A stretch of DNA of 35,023 bases, taken from contig CALWGM010000126.1 in assembly GCA_944380065.1 (NCBI GenBank), forward strand, positions 1 through 35,023. Reading direction: 5' to 3'. Made by a program: the position numbers and the translations under genes. The DNA comes from an uncultured Lachnospiraceae bacterium (GTDB lineage: Bacteria > Bacillota > Clostridia > Lachnospirales > Lachnospiraceae). Every line of letters starts with the position of its first letter. The stretch's first letter is position 1. This document shows positions 8,478-17,234 of this stretch, one piece after another. Below the pieces are notes generated by a model. It was not told the DNA's origin. It was given only the letters and a program-made list of their open reading frames with translations, and made no database searches.

Positions 8478-11366
8478 TTATGATAACGTCAGTACATGCT
8501 CCATTTTCTGCGTCTGTGTCAGATCTCTCTGCACTGCGATACGTCTTTTTATCTCCTCAAGAACATAATTATCCTCAGATGCAAGAATCTTAATATACGG
8601 CCCGTATCCCAGCAGGCGCACAAGGATCTCTTTTTCATCCTCCGTGGAATAATATAAAGTCATCGTATATTTTTCCGTCTGGGGATCATAAATACATTTT
8701 TTCTTCCACAGGGAAAATTCCGTCAGGATTCTGTCAGGAAGATTGCGTTTTCCCTGATAAAATTCCACTTTTATCTTCGTCATCGTGTCCTGATATCGCT
8801 CCTCTAAGAGTTTTTTCTCTCTGTCCAGATGGTATCTGCTTCCGTCAAGAACAGTCAGCGCTGTGATCCTTGGCAGGTTGATTTTCATAATCTTCTCTGT
8901 TTTATGCTGCACATACCAGATCCGGAATATGTCATCCCTCCGCGAATATTCCACCCAGGCCGGCGCGCAGATCACGCTGCGTCTTTCCCCTTTCCAGGTT
9001 CTGAAGCTCACCCTGATTTTTTTCTCTGATTTCATCGCTTCGTAAATCAGCTTCAAAAATATCCGTTCTTTTTTGGTAATTCTCCCGGATGGTGAAATCC
9101 TTTTTCCCTCTGATTCTAAATTCCCCTTCCCCTGATATCTGTCAAAATAACAGATCTTCTGTATCTGAAACGCCCCGTCCGTACGCGGAGCCCGGCTCAG
9201 GATCTCCTTTAACCCGCGCCTCCACTCCTCCGTCAGAAATATCCCGGCCAGAGGATCCTCCAGTATCGTCAGCAGCCACCGCACCTCCACTTTCGTCAGG
9301 GGAAGCAAATGGAACAGGTAATCGCACGGAGGCATCACAAATATGGTCTGGCCGCTCTGGTCAGTCAGCCCGCTGTCTCTGGCATACGCTTTCAGTTCCC
9401 GAACCACAGACTCTATTTCCTTCGTGTTATAATAATCCAGGCTCTTCACCGCTTCTTCACGCAAAGCTTCTTCGATATTTTTTCTGCTGTCTGCCGCACA
9501 TTTTAAAACGGCATTTGCCAGTATGATCATATACCTGCTGAACAGTTCGTGAAACAGCGCCCCGTGTCCTTCTGTCTCAGGCACCCTGTTTCCCTCAATT
9601 TTATATACGAATTCCGCACACTCCGCTTTCCTGTCTGCTTTCCCGCTGTCAGTGATCTCTCTCCTGCCGGAAGCCTCCAGATCCCTGTCCTGAAAATACC
9701 TCCCTCCATAATAGGTTCCCCACATAGCCTCCACATCATCGTCTATGTGGAAATCTTCTGTATCCATACGGGAAACCTGTCTGACACGCACATAGAAACT
9801 TCTGATCCAGGGCCGGAGTTCTTTTGTAGGAAAAATGGTCAGGGTATGGTTTTCAAAGCCTGTTCTGTTTTCCCTGTCCAGACGGGACAGAATGTAGGAT
9901 TCCTGTTCTGTACAGGCAATGTCAAATTCATAGGTGATCAGCTGGTTCCTCCATGAATCGCTCACAACACAGGCGCTCACCTCTGTCCCCCAGATGTATC
10001 GCAGCATTTGTTTTGCCGTCCTGATCTGTTTATCGACAGACGAGGCCAAAAACTTCACATCCAGTTCTTCCAGAATCTGCTCCTCTGTATGTCCCTCCTG
10101 CCCCGCCTTTTTTTCTGCAGGCTTTACCTTCTGAATGGACTTTACCGATGAATACACGGTAATTTCATCAATAAACTCCAGGCGCAGCGCTTTGATTTTT
10201 TGTTCTGTCAGATGGTAATACATCACATATTCCCGCCCATTGACCACACTGATCCTGATTTCCAGCGGGATCATCAGCTCTTCAAAAGAGACGGAGCTGA
10301 CGGCGTGGGAATACCGGACCAGACATAAACAGTTCTTCTCTATCGCTGTTAAGAGATCGATGAAATTATAATCATACAGAGTTCTCTGCAGATAATTATG
10401 TTTAAACCGGAAGACTTCCTTTTCTTCCACCTCATTTCCGCAGCGGCTGGCAAGAATCGTCCCGATCTCCCCCAGGGGATAATACTGGGAAAAGAATCTG
10501 CACATAGATTTTAACTCGCACAGGAATCTGTATCTGCTGTGGGTATCAGCGCCGCAGGCCTCCGCCAGTTTTTCCATGGTCAGATCCGACTTAAACCAGT
10601 AATTATTCCCCGATGTCTCACGCAGATAGCGCTTCCCGGACGGGGAATACGCCGCCCATTCTTTCTGCAGCCACCGGTTTCTCCTTTTCGGATCATCCTT
10701 CAGATTTTCCAGGATTCCGTAGGCATACAGATCCCCTGTCCGGTTGATCACAGTCCGGTATCCGCTGCCGTACCGCGTGGATGGAGACCAGATATTCAGC
10801 TGCCGGTTGATCCGGACAGGCATAAAGATATCCTGCTCCTCACCTGCTCCGGCCGCACCTTTCCCCGGCCCCTTCTGTCCGATCTCATTCAGCCAGTTCT
10901 GTATAATGGCATACTCCAACTCGTTGACATCTTCTAATTTTCTTTTCCCGTTTTTCCCTTCCAGGCTCTCCAGCGTACCGCGGTCAACCGGCAGACGTCC
11001 GACTCCTCCCCGGACATCCGAACGCGGATCCAGATCCAGAAGATAAGCCAGATAATCCCCTCCCTGTTTCAGGTTGTGTAAAAAATACAGGTCGTCCACC
11101 GGATTTTCCGAACCGACAGCCTCCGTTTTCAGGGTAATCTGATTTCTTCCGTTTTTCCGCTTTTCCAGGTACCATTTCGCCCCTAATATGCGGCTGAAAA
11201 CCTCCCACTGTTCATTGATCCTCTGCCTTCCCTTTGCAAACTGTTCGAAAGATTTAAAGCCATAGATGTAGTAATCCCGGATACTGTTTTTAAAAATCTC
11301 GTCAAACGAATTCGTCCCGATCAGCTCGTTGAACATCTGCCTGGATCTTTTCAGAATGATTCCCAT
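8478..11366 (-). CDS. Large CRISPR-associated protein with two WYL domains
   Basis: A 962-aa protein heading the effector operon. Two WYL-type ligand-binding domains are visible. The first is about residues 335-412, with YVMYYHLTEQKIKALRLEFI preceded by IPLEIRI. The second is about 770-845, with APAWVEYSRRDDIFRIWYVQ and IMKINLPRITAL. It is followed by a WCX-like tail near 862-945 (LVRLLGYGPYIKILA). The N-terminal 90 residues may hold a degenerate winged helix, but no clear helix-turn-helix is seen. WYL proteins are common regulators or modulators of CRISPR and other defence loci and bind nucleic acids or nucleotides. The start chosen is ATG 11366, with GGGGAGG ten bases upstream and a strong promoter just before it. 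An in-frame upstream start at 11585 would overlap the VWA gene and was rejected. The length and doubled WYL arrangement are unusual. Confidence 0.85.
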   Translation of the reverse strand: MGIILKRSRQMFNELIGTNSFDEIFKNSIRDYYIYGFKSFEQFAKGRQRINEQWEVFSRILGAKWYLEKRKNGRNQITLKTEAVGSENPVDDLYFLHNLKQGGDYLAYLLDLDPRSDVRGGVGRLPVDRGTLESLEGKNGKRKLEDVNELEYAIIQNWLNEIGQKGPGKGAAGAGEEQDIFMPVRINRQLNIWSPSTRYGSGYRTVINRTGDLYAYGILENLKDDPKRRNRWLQKEWAAYSPSGKRYLRETSGNNYWFKSDLTMEKLAEACGADTHSRYRFLCELKSMCRFFSQYYPLGEIGTILASRCGNEVEEKEVFRFKHNYLQRTLYDYNFIDLLTAIEKNCLCLVRYSHAVSSVSFEELMIPLEIRISVVNGREYVMYYHLTEQKIKALRLEFIDEITVYSSVKSIQKVKPAEKKAGQEGHTEEQILEELDVKFLASSVDKQIRTAKQMLRYIWGTEVSACVVSDSWRNQLITYEFDIACTEQESYILSRLDRENRTGFENHTLTIFPTKELRPWIRSFYVRVRQVSRMDTEDFHIDDDVEAMWGTYYGGRYFQDRDLEASGRREITDSGKADRKAECAEFVYKIEGNRVPETEGHGALFHELFSRYMIILANAVLKCAADSRKNIEEALREEAVKSLDYYNTKEIESVVRELKAYARDSGLTDQSGQTIFVMPPCDYLFHLLPLTKVEVRWLLTILEDPLAGIFLTEEWRRGLKEILSRAPRTDGAFQIQKICYFDRYQGKGNLESEGKRISPSGRITKKERIFLKLIYEAMKSEKKIRVSFRTWKGERRSVICAPAWVEYSRRDDIFRIWYVQHKTEKIMKINLPRITALTVLDGSRYHLDREKKLLEERYQDTMTKIKVEFYQGKRNLPDRILTEFSLWKKKCIYDPQTEKYTMTLYYSTEDEKEILVRLLGYGPYIKILASEDNYVLEEIKRRIAVQRDLTQTQKMEHVLTLS

Positions 11367-11400
11367 AACGGCGATACCTCCCCTTCCGACACTTTCTTTT

Positions 11401-11429
11401 ATTATAACGTCCGTAACAGGAAAAAACAA
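11401..11429 (-). promoter_or_regulatory. Sigma-70-type promoter for the WYL-cas10 operon
   Basis: On the minus strand TTGTTT (11429-11424) is separated by exactly 17 bases from a perfect TATAAT (11406-11401), 35 bases before the WYL start codon. This splits the minus-strand run into two transcription units, because the helicase-MoxR-VWA cassette ends at 11486. The hexamers and spacing are seen directly; activity is inferred. Confidence 0.7.
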
Positions 11430-11485
11430 ACCTGAACTCCACACTTTTCCACCGGTTAGGAGCTGACGCTGTTGCTGCAAATTTT

Positions 11486-12655
11486 TTATATTTCTGTCAC
11501 CGTTCCCCACGGGAAATCTGTCCGGCCGCCCCTGCTGATCAGCCACAGCACCGGCACTCTCAGGGCAGCTTCCTCTTGCGGGCATTCTGCATACCCGTCT
11601 GTAAATATCAGGATCGCCCTGGGCAGTGCCGGATAGATATGTTCCTTCAGATACCGGAAAATCGCGTAAAAACTGGTGCCGCCTCCGCCGACCGGCTTCT
11701 GCGCCTTCAATTCCTCCTCCGAGGAAAACGGTTCCGGATCCGTAACCGAGCTGTCAAAAAAAGAAATTGTCCCGGTCATCCCGGTCTGGCGCATCGCGTC
11801 CCGGATTTCAGCCATAAGGTCAGACAGTTCCTCCTCACAGACCGATGCCGAGGTATCCACACAGATCCAGACATCCGGCACCCTGCCCTCTTCTTCACAG
11901 ATATGAAACGCCGGCAGAAAAAAATCCTGATCTGAAAACCGCCGGTCCGGCGGAAGGAATGTATAATCATAATCGTCAAAATGCATAAAGTCGTGCAGCA
12001 ACTGTCTCCAGTTTACTTTGGAATCATAATCCACCCGTTCTGCCAGTGTTCTGGCGATCTGCGGCAGCCGGCTCTGGCTGCCGCAGGATTCTGCCGCCTT
12101 CCTGATCCGGCCGTTCCAGATGTCTTTCAGCCGGGCCGGATCTGCAATACCCCTCCACAGATCATGACGATCCACAGCAGATGCCTCTGAATTGCCGTTC
12201 CCATTCCCGGGTCTTCCTGCTTTCACAAGCATCCCGTAGACCTCTTCCGCGTTAAATAATCTTCCTTCCTGCCCGTCCGGAGTCAGATGGCCGGGTATTT
12301 TACCGTCAACCGTAAAGGATGTACAGTGCCACATCTGCAGAATCAGCGAATTCACAACAATATCACAGGCGCGGTTATACGTTTCCGCATGAAGCCCTCT
12401 CCCGCGCATACAGTGTCCCAGCGCACAGTGGAGGATTTCGTGGAGTACTACAAACTGTATTTCCCGGTCGTTCAGCCGTTCCACAAAATCCGGATCAAAA
12501 ATCAGCCGGGATCCATCCGTACACGCCGTCCCACAGGGTGCGCCGGCAACTTTCATCTGCATGGCCAGATGTCCGAAAAACGGATTTTCTTTTACCAGCA
12601 TTGCCCGGCTTTCTGTAATTTTCTGCGCCATCAGGTCTTTCTTTTTCGGATCCAT
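11486..12655 (-). CDS. DUF2201-type protein: HExxH metallopeptidase-like plus VWA domain
   Basis: A 389-aa protein with two parts. The N-terminal part has a zinc-peptidase-like HEILHCALGH (residues 72-81), followed by YNRACDIVVNSLI, the pattern of the DUF2201 N-terminal putative metallopeptidase domain. The C-terminal part is a VWA domain with an intact MIDAS: DTSAS (267-271), GGGTS (324-328) and FTDG (351-354). The VWA part should bind metal and partner proteins, and the HExxH site suggests a protease or relict of one. It follows the MoxR ATPase gene by 15 bases; MoxR-VWA pairs are an established partnership in chaperone-like remodelling and conflict systems. The ATG at 12655 has GGGGGAGG six bases upstream. 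Its position inside a type III CRISPR island suggests an accessory defence role, which is inference. Confidence 0.86.
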   Translation of the reverse strand: MDPKKKDLMAQKITESRAMLVKENPFFGHLAMQMKVAGAPCGTACTDGSRLIFDPDFVERLNDREIQFVVLHEILHCALGHCMRGRGLHAETYNRACDIVVNSLILQMWHCTSFTVDGKIPGHLTPDGQEGRLFNAEEVYGMLVKAGRPGNGNGNSEASAVDRHDLWRGIADPARLKDIWNGRIRKAAESCGSQSRLPQIARTLAERVDYDSKVNWRQLLHDFMHFDDYDYTFLPPDRRFSDQDFFLPAFHICEEEGRVPDVWICVDTSASVCEEELSDLMAEIRDAMRQTGMTGTISFFDSSVTDPEPFSSEEELKAQKPVGGGGTSFYAIFRYLKEHIYPALPRAILIFTDGYAECPQEEAALRVPVLWLISRGGRTDFPWGTVTEI

Positions 12656-12670
12656 TGTGCCCCTCCCCCA

Positions 12671-13759
12671 CTATAAATACCGCTTATTTTTCTTCATCCA
12701 GGACAGAAAAGAAGAAACTGCCGCCAGCTTCCGGTCCATGCCCTGGATCTGAAGAAATCCCCGGAACAGAAGCGCGGCAAAATCTGCCGGAAAATAGGAT
12801 GCATAATTGCATATGTTTTCCAGTTCCCGTGTCTTCAGCGACTCCTTCCGCTGCGATACACAGGCCAGCAGTGAAGATACCAGTGCATACAGTACGTCCA
12901 TCTCCCTGATCTGTGCCGTACAGCGTCCGGACAGGATATCCTCCACAGAGGGAAGCTTCCGGTATATGCTACACCAGCTCTCAAACTCTGCCGCGTTGGA
13001 TACGCCAATGCAGCCGGACAGCAGCAGATGCAGTTCCGCAGGCTCCTTCCCCGATGTTTTCAGCAGCCTGCTGACATATTCCCAGGTACGGGGCGTCGGA
13101 AAAGCAAGCTCTTCCACTCCTGCTTCCGCCGCCAGGCGGCTGTTGTCAAAAGCCAGGTAGCCAATCACTCTCGGGTCGATCTCTTTGCGCGCGGCCCATC
13201 TGTACCAGCTTTCAAAATCTGCCTGAACTTCAAAATGCATCAGACGGTTTGCCAGGGCTTTGGGCATGCGGAAGGCAACGGACCGGTCTGTGGTCCGGTT
13301 TCCCGCGCAGATCACGATACAGTTTTCCGGCAGCGGGAATTCCCCGATCCGCTTATCCAGCGCGATCTGATACGCCGACGCCTGCAGCGCCTGCGGGGCG
13401 GCGGAAATCTCATCCAGGAACAAAATATGCACCATGTCCCTGTCCATATCAAAAATTTTCGGTTTCAGCCATACCGTAAACTGCCTTTGGGTGTCGGCAG
13501 CAGGAATTCCCCGGAGATCCACAGGGGAAAAATTCAGCAGACGGATTTCAGTAACCGCCGCTTTTGTTTGGATTCTTTCGGACAGCCGATCCGCAATTTC
13601 AGCGACAGCCGTTGATTTTCCGACGCCCATAGCTCCCCAGAGCATGGCAGACGGCGCGGTCTGCAGCACGCCTCCCATATAGGCCGAGCTGTATAACTCT
13701 GTCAGCTGTTCCACAACGTCTTCCACCGCAGCAGATGGAATATTATATACATTTGACAT
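12671..13759 (-). CDS. MoxR-type AAA+ ATPase
   Basis: A 362-aa AAA+ ATPase of the MoxR group. Visible motifs are Walker A GAMGVGKS (residues 43-50), Walker B HILFLDEIS (111-119), sensor 1 with CAGN (151-154), and an NRL segment (171-173) near the expected arginine position. Such ATPases remodel protein complexes and commonly act with VWA-domain partners, which here is the next gene. The start ATG overlaps the helicase stop by one base (TGATG), showing tight translational coupling, so helicase, MoxR and VWA proteins are likely made in concert. The N-terminal residues before Walker A contain nothing recognisable. Substrate is unknown. The ATPase call is firm; the role in CRISPR defence is inferred only from position. 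Confidence 0.9.
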   Translation of the reverse strand: MSNVYNIPSAAVEDVVEQLTELYSSAYMGGVLQTAPSAMLWGAMGVGKSTAVAEIADRLSERIQTKAAVTEIRLLNFSPVDLRGIPAADTQRQFTVWLKPKIFDMDRDMVHILFLDEISAAPQALQASAYQIALDKRIGEFPLPENCIVICAGNRTTDRSVAFRMPKALANRLMHFEVQADFESWYRWAARKEIDPRVIGYLAFDNSRLAAEAGVEELAFPTPRTWEYVSRLLKTSGKEPAELHLLLSGCIGVSNAAEFESWCSIYRKLPSVEDILSGRCTAQIREMDVLYALVSSLLACVSQRKESLKTRELENICNYASYFPADFAALLFRGFLQIQGMDRKLAAVSSFLSWMKKNKRYL

Positions 13760-16700
13760 CAGTTCTTCCCTCCCTGTTTTTCTTTCGCGCGGTCTTCCGC
13801 GCGTCGGTTAAGTTCCCCGTCAATATCCAGAAGCTTCTCCGACAATTCCGCAGCTTCCGCCGCAAACGGGTTCCCCTTTTTCCATTCCTCCTCCGCCTGG
13901 GCAGCCTGCCGGACAATCTGCGACATCCTCTCCCGCAGGGCGCCGACCCGCTGATCCAGATTCATCAGGACATATTCTACGCGCTGAATACATCCCTGGA
14001 TCTTTGCCTCCCTCAGATCAATCGGATAACGGTTCCCGGAAATCCCCTCTGCCACGGCGCAGGGTTTCTCCTGCTTCATACCTGCCGGAAGGAGGATACG
14101 GAATCCATGCACAGTGTCGAAGCAGCGCTCCCTGTCTCTGCCGGCATTGGACGATACTGCTTCTAAAAGCTCCTCTCCGAAAGCTTCCCGCTCATCTCTG
14201 GTCATCGTTTCACGGTTTTTCTCAAAATGCTCCCGGTCCCGGAGGATCCGTTCAATCTGCTGCTCCATTCCGGCCGTCCTTGCCGGACACTCCCTCACGA
14301 TATGATCCAGACGGCAGAGTTCCTGCTCCCGCTGCCGACATCGGATTTTCACCCGTTCCAGCTCATTGGCCGTTTCAATCCGCGTCTTCAGCAGCGGATC
14401 CCCGACTGCCAGCGCCTTGATTTCCGCATATGTCAGCACAGCGTCATTCAGATCGCGCATTTCCCTGTCCGCAAGCGCCCCGCTCATAAACTGGCCGATA
14501 AAGCGCTGCTTATTCTCCAGGATCTGCCAGGAATACGCGTCAAAAGTTCCCGCCGTAATATAACGGAACCGGTAAACCGTCCGGTTTCGGTTCCCATGAC
14601 GGATCATACGGCCTTCCCTCTGAGTGATATCTGAAGGCTTCCAGGGCACATCCAGATGATGTACCGCGATCAGACGTTCCTGTATATTCACGCCGGTTCC
14701 CAGCTTCTGCGTACTGCCGATCAGAATCCGGACAGACGCCTGATTTACCTCCCGGAAAAGCTTCCTGCGTCTGCCCTCCGTCGACGCGTCATGAATAAAA
14801 GCGATCTCCCTCTCCGGGATTCCCAGACCTGTCAGATTCTGTTTCAGTTCATCATAAATATTGAACTCTTTTTTCGGCGTCCCCAGGTCACAGAAGACAA
14901 GCTGCGCTGTATCCGGATATCTGCGCCAGATCTCAAACACATTCTTTGCGCAGGCGCAGGTCTTGGTCCCGGCCCGGTCCGGCCTGGCGCCCGGCTCCGC
15001 CAAACGGATATCCAGCGCGGCTGCACGTCCGTCATGGGTCACTTTCAGCAGATTATCTTCCTTTCCGCCCACCAGCTTCTGCCGGATCAGTTCTGTCCGG
15101 AGTACCAGTTCTTCCATATACCGCTCCTGCACTCCGGATTTTGGAACCACAGTATCGATATACCCCTGGCATTCCGGAAGCCCTTCCATCTGTTCCCCGC
15201 CATCGTAATAATCGCTCACACCTGCAAAAATCCGGGACAGTTCCGGGAGATTGTAAAAACTGGAAAAACGAACCATGATCCGATAATTCACACTGTCGAT
15301 GTCAATTTCAAATCCGGGACTGCTCTGGGCAAAGGCATTGATCCATTCATTGAAATGCCCAAGATGGAGCAATTCCATCTGCTCCGGCTGGAGATATGTC
15401 TGGAGAACAAACAAATCTGAGATGGAGTTTGTCAGCGGAGTGCCGGTAGAAAAGACAATTCCCCCGCCCTGCTCCCTTACGAAGCTGACCTTTTCCAGCA
15501 TCCCGTCACACTTTCTGCTCCCATGCTCATGCATACCTGCCACATTGTCTGCGTGAGTCTGCAGCGAAATATTTTTGAAATGGTGCGCTTCATCCACAGC
15601 CAGCGTTGTGATCCCCAGCTGTTCAAATGTAACGCCCTGATCTTCAGGCGCCTCTGTCATCATATCCGTCAGTTTTTCCGCCATCTGACCCGTAAGACTC
15701 TGAAGCTTCCTTTTCTCCCAGTCAAGTACAGATTCCCGGGCCAGGACGCTGAGTCTGGAAACATATCCCTGCTGTTTCTCCAGTTTGTAAGCGCTTCCCA
15801 GCGGAATCAGCCCAAAACTGGAAAACGCCATATAGATCGCTGTAAACTCCCCATCCCGGATCTTTTCCAGAACCTCCTGTCGATCCCTGGGGCCAAAATC
15901 CTCCGGATATACAACACAGATCGCGTCCTCCGGATACAGATACCGATGAGCCGCTTCAAATTCTCCCAGAATCTGATTCGGTACCACAACCAGATTTTTC
16001 TCTGACAGCCCCATCCGTTTCCTCTCATGGATACCCACAATCATGGAATATGTCTTCCCACTTCCCACAGCGTGGTTTAAAAGCACATCCTTTTCCAGAA
16101 CAATTCTGGCAACGGCGCTTTTCTGATGCGGATATAAAGATACTTCCGGATTCAGATCCGGAAGGCTCAGAAAATTTCCGTCGAACCGACCAGCCATATA
16201 GCAGGCGCAGGTATCATAATAAAGACGCTCCAGATATTTCTTCCTGTATGGATTACGAAGAATCCAGTTCCGGAATTTTTCCTGCAGGATCGCCTGCTTC
16301 TCCTGCGCAGCCAGAGTCTCCTCTTTGTTAAGAATATATGCCTTGCCCGATTTACGTTCCGGCCTGGAAACCTGGTCGTACACTCTGACCGGACTCGCAT
16401 TCAGGGTATGCTCCATAATTTTCAGCGCATGCATCCGGCCTGTCCCATACGTATAAATGTTGGGAACCGCCTCTTTTGCATCCTTTGGTTCTTCCACCTT
16501 CCATTGATGGATTTCTTCTGAATGACTTACTTTCGGACACATCTTCAGTTCCAGGATTTCCTTCGCAAAATCCGCATAAAAATGCGCGGGGATCCAGGGA
16601 CTGCCAAGGCAGAATCCAATTTCTTCCATTTTGATCCTGGGCGGCAGGATTTCCTTCAGCGCCAGAACATTCCCTTCAAAACGTCCCCCGTACTTTTTAT

Positions 16701-17031
16701 TCAGACGCTTTGCCTTCTTCAGTTTATCCATGATATTTCCTGATAAATACTGCTCGCGCAGAACCCAGCCTGCATCCTCGCACAGACAGGCATCATAAAC
16801 TTCCGGATCCTGAAAAATCACATTCTCCAGCGCTTCTTTTAGCTCGTCTGTCGACAGTCCGGAGAATTCCGCCATCCAGGGCAGATTCACACTTCCTGTC
16901 GTATCCTTACAGACCGCCAGCGCTTCATCCGCCGCCTGACAGATTCCTGCCTGACAGTATACAGCTGTATCCCCGCCGTCGGGAAATATCTCCTCAATGG
17001 CAAAGGAATCTTCCCAATCTGTATGCAACAT
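13759..17031 (-). CDS. SF2 DEAH helicase of the DarB/mobile-element helicase type
   Basis: A 1090-aa superfamily 2 helicase. The N-terminal 290 residues contain EQYLSGNIMDKLKKA (93-107) and LGSPWIPAHFYADF (142-155). This is the layout of the very large methylase-helicase proteins of phages, plasmids and integrative elements (P1 DarB-like). The methyltransferase half found in those proteins is absent. Helicase motifs are complete: Walker A HAVGSGKT (320-327), DEAH (480-483), STGTP (528-532), GTGVNIQ (778-784) and QREGRMIRHG (804-813). The last about 200 residues are charged and probably coiled coil. The ATG at 17031 has GGGAGG nine bases upstream. It is the first gene of the three-gene cassette after the CARF gene terminator. 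It may act as a nucleic-acid motor of a defence module; this is inference. Confidence 0.87.
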   Translation of the reverse strand: MLHTDWEDSFAIEEIFPDGGDTAVYCQAGICQAADEALAVCKDTTGSVNLPWMAEFSGLSTDELKEALENVIFQDPEVYDACLCEDAGWVLREQYLSGNIMDKLKKAKRLNKKYGGRFEGNVLALKEILPPRIKMEEIGFCLGSPWIPAHFYADFAKEILELKMCPKVSHSEEIHQWKVEEPKDAKEAVPNIYTYGTGRMHALKIMEHTLNASPVRVYDQVSRPERKSGKAYILNKEETLAAQEKQAILQEKFRNWILRNPYRKKYLERLYYDTCACYMAGRFDGNFLSLPDLNPEVSLYPHQKSAVARIVLEKDVLLNHAVGSGKTYSMIVGIHERKRMGLSEKNLVVVPNQILGEFEAAHRYLYPEDAICVVYPEDFGPRDRQEVLEKIRDGEFTAIYMAFSSFGLIPLGSAYKLEKQQGYVSRLSVLARESVLDWEKRKLQSLTGQMAEKLTDMMTEAPEDQGVTFEQLGITTLAVDEAHHFKNISLQTHADNVAGMHEHGSRKCDGMLEKVSFVREQGGGIVFSTGTPLTNSISDLFVLQTYLQPEQMELLHLGHFNEWINAFAQSSPGFEIDIDSVNYRIMVRFSSFYNLPELSRIFAGVSDYYDGGEQMEGLPECQGYIDTVVPKSGVQERYMEELVLRTELIRQKLVGGKEDNLLKVTHDGRAAALDIRLAEPGARPDRAGTKTCACAKNVFEIWRRYPDTAQLVFCDLGTPKKEFNIYDELKQNLTGLGIPEREIAFIHDASTEGRRRKLFREVNQASVRILIGSTQKLGTGVNIQERLIAVHHLDVPWKPSDITQREGRMIRHGNRNRTVYRFRYITAGTFDAYSWQILENKQRFIGQFMSGALADREMRDLNDAVLTYAEIKALAVGDPLLKTRIETANELERVKIRCRQREQELCRLDHIVRECPARTAGMEQQIERILRDREHFEKNRETMTRDEREAFGEELLEAVSSNAGRDRERCFDTVHGFRILLPAGMKQEKPCAVAEGISGNRYPIDLREAKIQGCIQRVEYVLMNLDQRVGALRERMSQIVRQAAQAEEEWKKGNPFAAEAAELSEKLLDIDGELNRRAEDRAKEKQGGKN

Positions 17032-17054
17032 GCCGATCTACCTCCCGCATTTCC

Positions 17055-17067
17055 CGGATTTTATCCG
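17055..17067. promoter_or_regulatory. Small palindrome in the helicase leader
   Basis: CGGAT-TTT-ATCCG is a perfect five-base-pair inverted repeat, 24 bases upstream of the helicase start codon. It could be an operator or a 5'-UTR hairpin controlling the helicase-MoxR-VWA cassette. No convincing -35/-10 pair was found in 17032-17170. The function is unknown. Confidence 0.3.
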
Positions 17068-17176
17068 AATACATATACTTTCTGTATCACTTTCTTATAA
17101 TGATAGAACAGCATTTTCCCCCAGGAAATTTCATATCCGAAAAAAAAGATCGACAATTCAGACTTTCCGCAAAAAA

Positions 17177-17213
17177 ATATGCCGGACAGCGTGATTTATG
17201 CTGCCCGGCATAT
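17177..17213 (-). terminator. Bidirectional-looking Rho-independent terminator after the CARF gene
   Basis: ATATGCCGG-A-CAGC pairs with GCTG-C-CCGGCATAT around a nine-base loop. On the minus strand the stem is followed by a run of seven T, 22 bases after the CARF-HEPN stop codon. It separates the CARF gene from the helicase cassette. A shorter T run also follows on the plus strand. Confidence 0.8.
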
Positions 17214-17234
17214 TTTTATCTGAGAAATCATCTG

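Noticed and set aside
11366-11585. Longer start of the WYL protein at 11585
   Set aside because: It would overlap the end of the VWA gene by about 100 bases and include the consensus promoter. ATG 11366 has a good GGAGG site.
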